Shown here in pieces: positions 6,945-12,345 of a stretch of 12,345 bases of DNA. Origin of the DNA: an uncultured Opitutia bacterium (GTDB taxonomy: Bacteria > Verrucomicrobiota > Verrucomicrobiia > Opitutales > UBA953); contig CAIKRN010000279.1 in assembly GCA_903829855.1 (NCBI GenBank), forward strand, positions 1 through 12,345, written 5' to 3'. The translations under genes and the position numbers were made by a program. The notes beneath the pieces are model-generated. The model saw nothing but the letters and a program-made list of their open reading frames with translations, did not search any database and was not told where the DNA came from. Each line of letters opens with the position of its first letter. Within the stretch, counting starts at the first letter, position 1.

Positions 6945-7059
6945 GGTCGTCGCGGTTTCCGGAGGTCCGGGGTCGATACCCTTGCGTCCGAAGGCCCTTC
7001 CGCAAGCCCTTTCGGGAGGTTGACCTTGCCAGCGGGGGGCAAGGCGGGTTGCCTTCGGC
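6945..7059. promoter_or_regulatory. Divergent rny/rodA spacer with inverted repeats
   Basis: The 115 bases between the two starts must hold promoters for both directions or their leaders. A perfect 7-bp inverted repeat, CCTTGCC-N7-GGCAAGG, lies at 7024-7044, ending 15 bases before the rodA ATG; its right arm can also pair with TTGCC at 7049-7053, giving two alternative hairpins. A second dyad, CTTGCG (6981-6986) with CGCAAG (7001-7006), is extended inward with a bulge. No good -35/-10 pair is apparent. Confidence 0.45.
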
Positions 7060-8394
7060 ATGTCACCAAACTTTATCGATGAGCCGTCTCCGGCCGCGGT
7101 CTGGTGGGACAAATTTGCCGATTATTCGTGGCGGACGGACTGGACCCAGGTTATCCTGATTCTCCTTTTGAGTACGCTTGGGGTGGTTGCGATCCAGTCG
7201 GCGGGGAGTGCTCGTGAGTCGACCTTCTACCAGCGGCAGGTTCTTTTCATCGGCTTGGGGTGGGTTGCTTATTGGGCGGTCTCATCGGTCGATTACCGCC
7301 AGATTCAGCTTTTTGCTCGCCGCATTTATATTCTGTCCGTGGCGCTGCTTCTCCCGGTGGCAGTTTGTGCGTTACTAAAAAAAGACCTCGGGACCCTTAT
7401 CCATAGCACCAACGGGGCGCGCCGCTGGATGGATTTCGGCCCGTTTTCATTGCAGCCATCGGAGTTCGCGAAGGTGGGGGTTCTGATTTTCCTAGCGGCA
7501 TTGTTGGCTCGTTCGCCCATTGGAAATTTCCAGGCCACATGGCGGACCGTGTTGCTGGCCTTGGGGTCTGCGGTGGTCCCGTTTGTCTTGATTTTTGTAC
7601 AGCCAGACCTAGGTTCTGCTCTCATCTACCTGCCGCTTTCATTCATCCTGCTATTTGTCGCCGGCCTGCCCCATAGGTTCTTCATGGTGGCGGGGGTAGC
7701 TTCCCTTTTATTGGCGGGGATAGTGGCCTTGGATTTGAAGGAATATGCTGCCACCGTGACTGCTTATTCCCAGTCGCATCCCGAGGATCGGGATCCAGCC
7801 CGAGTGGTGCGCGGAACCCATGAAAAGACGGCATGGTTCTTTCTGCTTAAGGACTACCAGCGCGAGCGAATCATGTCTTTTGTGGCCCCGCAGGTCATTG
7901 ACCCGCGCGGGCTGGGGGTCACTTGGAATGTGAACCAAGCCGTCATTGCGGTGGGCCGTGGTGGCGTCACGGGTCAGGGCTTTGGTAATGGCACCCAGGC
8001 CCGTTACGGCTACCTGCCTGAGGCGGCCGCGCACAACGACTTTTTATTTTCGGGGATGGCCGAGGAAATCGGCCTCACCGGCGGACTCTTGGTGATTGGC
8101 GCATTTGCTCTGTTGTTCTGGCGGGTCGTGCGAACGGCAGCCCGGGCAGCGGATCGTTTTGGTTCATTGCTGGCTATTGGCGCCGCGATCGTGCTCGGCA
8201 CGCACGTGGTCGTTAATATTGGCATGAACATCAACCTAATGCCCGTCGCTGGGGTCCCCCTTCCTTTCCTTAGCTACGGAGGGTCTTTCGTTCTCAGCTG
8301 TTTCTTGCTCCTTGGATTAGTCCAGAGCGTTCACCGGCATTCGTCCGGTGGCGGCGAAGACGGAGGCTCTCCGGCAACCGGCTTAACCGCCTGA
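7060..8394 (+). CDS. rodA: SEDS-family peptidoglycan glycosyltransferase RodA
   Basis: RodA polymerises lipid II into glycan strands in the inner membrane during lateral wall growth, working with a class B penicillin-binding protein (not in the window). The 444-residue protein is strongly hydrophobic, with about ten membrane segments. Family motifs are NGARRWMDFGPFSLQPSEFAK, QPDLGSALIYLP, WFFLLKDYQRERIMSF, the IDPRGLG loop with the Asp at 281 that matches the essential Asp of SEDS enzymes, QAVIAVGRGGVTGQG, GMAEEIGLTGG, and MNINLMPVAGVPLPFLSYGGS. RodA is preferred over FtsW because of the WFFLxxDYQRxR signature and the absence of division genes. Oddity: where most RodA proteins read LPERHTDFIF, this one has LPEAAAHNDFLF (319-330), two residues longer. 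A/T-ending codons seem commoner than in neighbouring genes. The RNase E/G gene follows after 5 bases. Confidence 0.93.
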   Translation: MSPNFIDEPSPAAVWWDKFADYSWRTDWTQVILILLLSTLGVVAIQSAGSARESTFYQRQVLFIGLGWVAYWAVSSVDYRQIQLFARRIYILSVALLLPVAVCALLKKDLGTLIHSTNGARRWMDFGPFSLQPSEFAKVGVLIFLAALLARSPIGNFQATWRTVLLALGSAVVPFVLIFVQPDLGSALIYLPLSFILLFVAGLPHRFFMVAGVASLLLAGIVALDLKEYAATVTAYSQSHPEDRDPARVVRGTHEKTAWFFLLKDYQRERIMSFVAPQVIDPRGLGVTWNVNQAVIAVGRGGVTGQGFGNGTQARYGYLPEAAAHNDFLFSGMAEEIGLTGGLLVIGAFALLFWRVVRTAARAADRFGSLLAIGAAIVLGTHVVVNIGMNINLMPVAGVPLPFLSYGGSFVLSCFLLLGLVQSVHRHSSGGGEDGGSPATGLTA

Positions 8395-8399
8395 CCGAG

Positions 8400-10121
8400 A
8401 TGCCCGACAATACCGAACCCGAAGATATTAACGACGAGTCGCCCGAAACCGGCGAACAAACTTCCCCGATCGACCAGCGCCAGCTGGCCGACGAGGCCAC
8501 CAAGCGACGCAAGGAGCTCCCGCTCCTCCAGCGCATCGTCAAACACTTCTCGAAGGACCGCGCGGTCTACCGAGAACTCGTGATCAACGCCGAGACGCTG
8601 GAGAAGCGGGTCGCGCTCCTCACGAACGGCGTTCTCGACAAGTTCGAGATCGAGCACAAGGGCGAGAACCGCATGGTCGGCGCGATCTTTAAGGGGCGCG
8701 TCCAGAATCTCGAAGGAGGTCTCAAGGCCGCCTTCGTGGATATCGGCCAGCCCAAGAATGCGTTCCTCCACTACTGGGACATGCTCCCCGCTGCCAACGA
8801 CTCGCAGGTCGAGTTCATTCGCGACAACGAATCCGCCGAGCAGAAGCAGCGCAAGGCTCGCTATCAGGCGAAGGACATCCCTCAGCTCTTCCCCTCTGGC
8901 TCCGATATTGTCATCCAGGTGGTGAAGGATCAGATTGGCACCAAGGGCCCCCGTTCGACGACGAACATTGCCCTGCCGGGTCGTTACCTCGTCCTGATGC
9001 CTTTCAGTGGTGCGTGTGGCGTCTCCCGTAAAATTGAGGAGGCCCCGGAGCGCGAGCGCCTGAAAGACATTCTCCGTTCCCTGACCATCCCTGAAGGCAT
9101 GGGTGTCATCATCCGTACCGCCGGCGAAGGTAAGCAGGCGCGCTGGTTCGTGCGCGACTTGCATGTGCTGCTCAAGTGCTGGCAGGCGATCGTCGAGAAG
9201 ATCAATGCTCCCGACCGCAAGCCTGTGCTCCTCTACCAGGAGCCCGGCCTCATCGAGCGCACTGTCCGCGACTTCCTCACCGAAGAAGTCGATCGAATTC
9301 TCGTCGATAACCCTGAGGACTTTAAATTGGTCCAAGACCTCGTCGGCGTCGTCTCGCCGCGTTCCCGTTCACGGGTCGAGCTCTACAATGACCCGATTCC
9401 CGTCTTCGAGCGTTATAATATCGAGCGGCAAATCGAGCAGCTCTTCCAGCGGCGCGTGCCACTGCCGAGTGGCGGCGAAATCGTTATCGATGAGACGGAG
9501 GCGCTTACCGCTATCGACGTCAATACCGGCGGGCATCGCGGTAAGGACGGTGCGAAGGACGGCAACTTCATCACCCAGGCCAATCTCGAGGCGGTGACCG
9601 AAGCGGCCCGCCAGATCAAACTCCGCAACCTCGGTGGCCTCATCATGATCGACACCATCGACATGAAGAACCCGAAGGACCGGAAGAAGGTCTTCGATAC
9701 GCTCCGCGAAGCGATGGAAGACGATCGCGCCAAGCACCAGATTCTGCCCATCTCTCAGCTCGGCGTGTTGCAGATGACGCGTCAGCGTCACACGGAATCC
9801 AACACGACTTCCATGTACACGGCCTGCCCGCATTGTCAGGGGCGTGGCATCGTGAAGAACCCTCGTACGGTGTCCGTTGAGATTCAGCGCAAGCTGCTGA
9901 GCACGATTCGGCGCCTCCGCGAGGCCGTCGGCCCGGATAAGGAACTGGAGATCAATATCCTCCTGCACCCCATCAATCTGGAGCGTATCATTACCGAGGA
10001 CCGGGAATTCTTCCGCGACCTAATGAAGTCCTGCAAGGTCCGCCTCGGTACCAAGCCAGACCCGACCTACAGCATCGAAGCGTTCAAGCTCTTCGATGGT
10101 GCCGGCAAGGAACTACGCTGA
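8400..10121 (+). CDS. rng: Ribonuclease E/G family endoribonuclease
   Basis: This cytosolic single-strand-specific endoribonuclease cleaves AU-rich sites in mRNA and rRNA precursors and prefers 5'-monophosphate ends. It has 573 residues. Residues 1 to about 58 form an acidic, probably disordered extension; the conserved part starts at about YRELVINAETLEKRVA. An S1-like domain follows (GAIFKGRVQNLEGGLKAAFV...), then the 5'-sensor R239-T240 in IIRTAGEGK. Catalytic Mg ligands are D373 (AIDVNTGG) and D418 (IMIDTIDM), and the Zn-link cysteines are C476 and C479 in CPHCQGRG. Spacing D418-C476 equals that of E. coli RNase E. It lacks the long C-terminal scaffold of E. coli RNase E, so it is RNase G-like in plan. 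It is only 5 bases after rodA, so the two are probably cotranscribed. The pairing with cell-shape genes resembles the mreBCD-rng arrangement of E. coli. Confidence 0.94.
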   Translation: MPDNTEPEDINDESPETGEQTSPIDQRQLADEATKRRKELPLLQRIVKHFSKDRAVYRELVINAETLEKRVALLTNGVLDKFEIEHKGENRMVGAIFKGRVQNLEGGLKAAFVDIGQPKNAFLHYWDMLPAANDSQVEFIRDNESAEQKQRKARYQAKDIPQLFPSGSDIVIQVVKDQIGTKGPRSTTNIALPGRYLVLMPFSGACGVSRKIEEAPERERLKDILRSLTIPEGMGVIIRTAGEGKQARWFVRDLHVLLKCWQAIVEKINAPDRKPVLLYQEPGLIERTVRDFLTEEVDRILVDNPEDFKLVQDLVGVVSPRSRSRVELYNDPIPVFERYNIERQIEQLFQRRVPLPSGGEIVIDETEALTAIDVNTGGHRGKDGAKDGNFITQANLEAVTEAARQIKLRNLGGLIMIDTIDMKNPKDRKKVFDTLREAMEDDRAKHQILPISQLGVLQMTRQRHTESNTTSMYTACPHCQGRGIVKNPRTVSVEIQRKLLSTIRRLREAVGPDKELEINILLHPINLERIITEDREFFRDLMKSCKVRLGTKPDPTYSIEAFKLFDGAGKELR

Positions 10122-10144
10122 TCTAGCTGATAAGTTTAATGAAA

Positions 10145-10177
10145 AGACCCCGGGGCTATCCCCGGGGTCTCTGTTTT
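10145..10177. terminator. Bidirectional intrinsic terminator between convergent genes
   Basis: A perfect 11-bp stem, AGACCCCGGGG (10145-10155) with CCCCGGGGTCT (10160-10170), closes a CTAT loop. On the plus strand it is followed by CTGTTTT and on the minus strand by TTTTC, so it can stop transcription of the RNase E/G gene and of the convergent ATPase gene. The plus-strand T-tract overlaps the ATPase stop codon (TAA, complement of 10176-10178). Confidence 0.9.
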
Positions 10178-12083
10178 AGCGCTTAGGCCGGTAGCCCAAG
10201 AGCCTCAGTCCGTTGAGGCAGACGAGGACCGTACTGCCTTCGTGTACGGCGACGCCGAGGGTCAGCGGGGCGTGGTTGAAGACGACGTAGGCGGCCATGC
10301 CGAGAGCGGCGCTGATGGAGACGATGATATTGAAGCGGATGGCTGCCCGGGCTGTGCGGCTGAGTTCAATTGCATCCACCAAGCGGCCAATGCGGTCATC
10401 GGTGAGGACAAGGTCGCTCGATTCGAGTGCGGCATCGCTGCCGCGGCCGCCCATGCCGATGGCCACGTCAGCTGCCGCGAGGCTTGGGGCGTCGTTGACG
10501 CCATCCCCGACCATAGCGACCACATGGCCTTCAGCCGAGTAGCGGCGGATGGCCGCCATTTTGGCGTCTGGGGTGAGGGCGGCGGCATAGCTTTGCACGC
10601 CCACTTGTTTGGCCGCAGCCGAGGCGGCTTCTTCGCGGTCGCCGGTGAGCATCACCGTGCGAATGCCGCGCAGATGCAGGGCAGCGAGGGTAGGGGCACT
10701 CTCGGCGCGGATCTGGTCGACCAAGGTGGCCCGGACAATGACGGTGCCATCGGACGCCCACACTTCGCTCACAATCGCACCAGCGGCCATTGGGGCGGGC
10801 GGCAGGTCGTGCCCACCGACGAACTCACGGGTGCCGACGCTCCAGCGGGTGCCGGCAACGGAGCCAGCGACCCCTTGGCCTGGGGAATTGGAAAGGCCAA
10901 TGACAGGAATTTGGACTGCACCCTCTTTCTGACAGGCCTTCACCACGCCAGCGGCGAAAGGGTGGGTTGTTCCAGACTCCAAAGAGAGCAGGGCGTTGAG
11001 GGCGCGTTGCCGATCGGTATCCGCCGGGAAGATTTCCAGTGCTGCCACTTCCGGCTCACCCGCGGTGAGCGTGCCCGTTTTGTCGAAGCAGACGCAGTCG
11101 ACGTCGGCCAGTCGCTCCACGGCGGCGCCCCCGCGGAAAAGGATGCCGTTGCGAGCGCCGGCGGCGATGGCCGCGAGTACGGCGGAGGGCACCGAGAGCA
11201 CCAAGGCGCACGGACTCAGTACGACCAGTAAGGTCATCGCGCTATATAAAGCTGAATCTTGCCCGCCCGTGATGGGCGCTCCCCCGATGAGGCGAACGAT
11301 GAAGAACGCACTTGCGGCCGAAAGTGTGAAGATAGCGTAGGTATCGCCCCATCGGTCGATGGTGCGCTGGGCTGGCGCCTTGCTCTCTTGGGCCTCGCGG
11401 ATCAGTCGGACGATGCGCTGCAGGGCACTATCTGCTTCAGCCTTAGTCACGGAGACGACTAAGCGACCCCAGGTGTTAAGGGTGCCGCCCGCGACCTCGG
11501 AACCGAGCTTCTTCTCCGCTGGTTTGGCTTCCCCGGTGAGGTTGGATTCATCCACGGCGCTTTCTCCACTGAGCACTTTGCCGTCCGCCGGGACGAGTTC
11601 ACCGGGTAGGATGACAACGCGGTCACCTGGACGGAGCGAGGCCACGGAGATTTCCGTTTCTGTGTCGTTTTCGCCCAGGAGGCGGGCCTTTTTAGGTGCA
11701 CGGTCGAGCAGGGCGTCAATGGCACCGCGCGTCCGGTCCATCGCGAAATGCTCAAGGGCACCCGCCGTGGAGAAGAGGAAGAGGAGCAGGGCGCCCTCGG
11801 CGCGAGCACCGACGACCCAAGCGCCTGCGGCGACAACCAACATGAGCAGGTGGACATCGATACGTCGCTGCTTCAGTGAGGCCCATCCGTCGATCGCCGC
11901 ATCCCATCCGCCCGCCAGGCAGGAGGCGCCGACGAGCAGGAGCGTCCAGCCGCTCTGCTCGCCGACGAAGTGCTTTGTCACCAATGAAAGCAGGCCAAGC
12001 ACGCCGCTGGCTGCGGCCAGAAGGGCGAGCTTTTTCCACTCACCCGCTTCTTCGTGATCATGGTCAGCGGAATGATCGTGCAT
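10176..12083 (-). CDS. P1B-4-type heavy-metal-exporting P-type ATPase (Co/Fe/Zn class)
   Basis: This is an inner-membrane ATP-driven pump that exports transition-metal cations. All P-type landmarks are present in 635 residues: actuator TGE at 183-185, metal-site SPC at 290-292, phosphorylation site D334 in DKTGTLT, the HP motif in TTHPF, TGD in the P domain, and GDGVNDAP with D527 and D531. The combination of SPC with HEGST (614-618) in the last membrane segment is the signature of subclass P1B-4 (CoaT, CtpD, PfeT/ZosA type), whose substrates are Co(II), Fe(II) or Zn(II); copper pumps have CPC instead. There is no heavy-metal-associated N-terminal domain, only a His-rich tip, MHDHSADHDHEE, likely to bind metal loosely. 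The best ribosome site, GGAGG at 12102-12098, is 14 bases from the ATG, rather far. The exact metal cannot be decided from sequence. Confidence 0.93.
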   Translation of the reverse strand: MHDHSADHDHEEAGEWKKLALLAAASGVLGLLSLVTKHFVGEQSGWTLLLVGASCLAGGWDAAIDGWASLKQRRIDVHLLMLVVAAGAWVVGARAEGALLLFLFSTAGALEHFAMDRTRGAIDALLDRAPKKARLLGENDTETEISVASLRPGDRVVILPGELVPADGKVLSGESAVDESNLTGEAKPAEKKLGSEVAGGTLNTWGRLVVSVTKAEADSALQRIVRLIREAQESKAPAQRTIDRWGDTYAIFTLSAASAFFIVRLIGGAPITGGQDSALYSAMTLLVVLSPCALVLSVPSAVLAAIAAGARNGILFRGGAAVERLADVDCVCFDKTGTLTAGEPEVAALEIFPADTDRQRALNALLSLESGTTHPFAAGVVKACQKEGAVQIPVIGLSNSPGQGVAGSVAGTRWSVGTREFVGGHDLPPAPMAAGAIVSEVWASDGTVIVRATLVDQIRAESAPTLAALHLRGIRTVMLTGDREEAASAAAKQVGVQSYAAALTPDAKMAAIRRYSAEGHVVAMVGDGVNDAPSLAAADVAIGMGGRGSDAALESSDLVLTDDRIGRLVDAIELSRTARAAIRFNIIVSISAALGMAAYVVFNHAPLTLGVAVHEGSTVLVCLNGLRLLGYRPKR

Positions 12084-12274
12084 GACGTTAATCTGTACCT
12101 CCGATGCCGTGGGTCAACCTTGCGTGAGTATGCGAAGCGTATCGATTTCATGTTTACGCCTCGTCGGATGAACGGATTTTTTACGCATCGTCTGACGCGC
12201 TTCCGCGACACGAAAGTTTCCTCTTGCGCAAGCGCAACTTATGCTTATCAATCTTACTAAGAGTTAACCGCAAC
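12084..12274. promoter_or_regulatory. Divergent ATPase/regulator spacer with repeat elements
   Basis: This 191-base spacer separates the ATPase start from a possible divergent gene at 12275. It contains a 13-base direct repeat with one mismatch, TTTACGCCTCGTC (12153-12165) and TTTACGCATCGTC (12180-12192), offset 27 bases, and a perfect dyad TTGCGC-AA-GCGCAA (12224-12237). An AT-rich stretch at about 12237-12268 could hold a promoter for the rightward gene. No standard promoter hexamers are convincing. The repeats are candidate binding sites for a metal-responsive regulator; this is inference. Confidence 0.45.
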
Positions 12275-12345
12275 GTGACGAACCGAACCGAAACCCCGAG
12301 CGAAAGTCTCATCACAGTGTCGCTTCCCCCGAAGCTCCACTCTGA
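12275..12345 (+). CDS. Start of a possible ribbon-helix-helix (NikR/CopG-like) regulator, cut by window edge
   Basis: A GTG at 12275 opens a frame that runs to the right edge (23 full codons): MTNRTETPSESLITVSLPPK then LHS. The stretch ITVSLPPKL looks like the N-terminal DNA-binding beta-strand of ribbon-helix-helix proteins, which typically read xITVSLPxxLxxxLD. NikR is such a regulator and senses metal, and the adjacent gene is a divergent metal pump, so a metal-responsive repressor is a reasonable guess. There is no strong Shine-Dalgarno; AAGAG at 12259-12263 is 11 bases away. The frame is open further upstream, including a TTG at 12224, so the start is uncertain. Only about 23 residues are visible, so this could be another protein or no gene. 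Confidence 0.4.
   Translation, partial: MTNRTETPSESLITVSLPPKLHS

Noticed and set aside
6945..7112. N-terminal extension of RNase Y upstream of 6944
   Set aside because: It would overlap the divergent rodA gene and place the membrane anchor about 65 residues in; the ATG at 6944 places the anchor at the N-terminus as expected.
7377..7384. Run of seven A followed by G in rodA, in the right phase for a -1 slippery site
   Set aside because: The -1 frame ends after a few dozen codons without any recognisable sequence, and no stimulatory structure is evident; the zero frame is intact RodA.
8331..9335. Long minus-strand open frame opposite the RNase E/G gene
   Set aside because: It is the GC-driven antisense shadow of a gene with intact catalytic motifs; its product is acidic and low in recognisable features.
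11978..12260. Small open frames on both strands across the ATPase start and its upstream spacer
   Set aside because: They overlap the ATPase or the repeat-bearing spacer, resemble no family and have no ribosome-binding context.

Overview
This 12.3 kb window looks like ordinary, GC-rich chromosomal DNA from a Gram-negative-type bacterium. I favour Verrucomicrobiota (Opitutia-like). The reasons are RNase Y and RNase E/G in the same genome, a rodA-RNase E/G pair, a short glutamate 5-kinase, scarce Shine-Dalgarno sequences and high GC. This assignment is an inference; no rRNA or marker search was possible. There are no tRNAs, rRNAs, insertion sequences, CRISPR arrays or prophage genes that I can see.

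Layout, left to right. Positions 1-4301 hold four minus-strand genes that read leftwards: murA (peptidoglycan precursor synthesis), ruvB (Holliday-junction motor), proB and proA (first two steps of proline synthesis). proA runs off the left edge, and proB/proA overlap by an ATGA. Upstream of them on the same strand lies a 322-residue low-complexity protein (4344-5312). It has Arg/Glu/Pro repeats, one short hydrophobic/amphipathic island and a C-terminal RGG-box tail, and it ends at an intrinsic terminator whose hairpin lies directly in front of murA. Next, after a 195-base gap with several potential hairpins, comes rny (RNase Y, 5508-6944, minus).

A 115-base divergent spacer separates rny from a plus-strand pair: rodA (SEDS glycosyltransferase, 7060-8394) and, 5 bases later, an RNase E/G family endonuclease (8400-10121). 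A strong bidirectional terminator (10145-10177) separates this pair from a convergent minus-strand P1B-4-type metal-exporting ATPase (10176-12083). At the right edge, divergent from the ATPase, a GTG-initiated frame begins (12275) whose first residues resemble the beta-strand of ribbon-helix-helix regulators. The spacer between them carries a direct repeat and a dyad that could be operator sites.

Functionally the window groups cell-envelope synthesis (murA, rodA), RNA turnover (rny, RNase E/G, possibly the RGG protein), proline synthesis and metal efflux. The most unusual item is the RGG-tailed disordered protein lying between two RNA-decay endonuclease genes and murA. The second is the terminator that sits on the murA leader. 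The metal ATPase with its possible divergent regulator is third. I see no multi-gene defence system or other clearly novel system.
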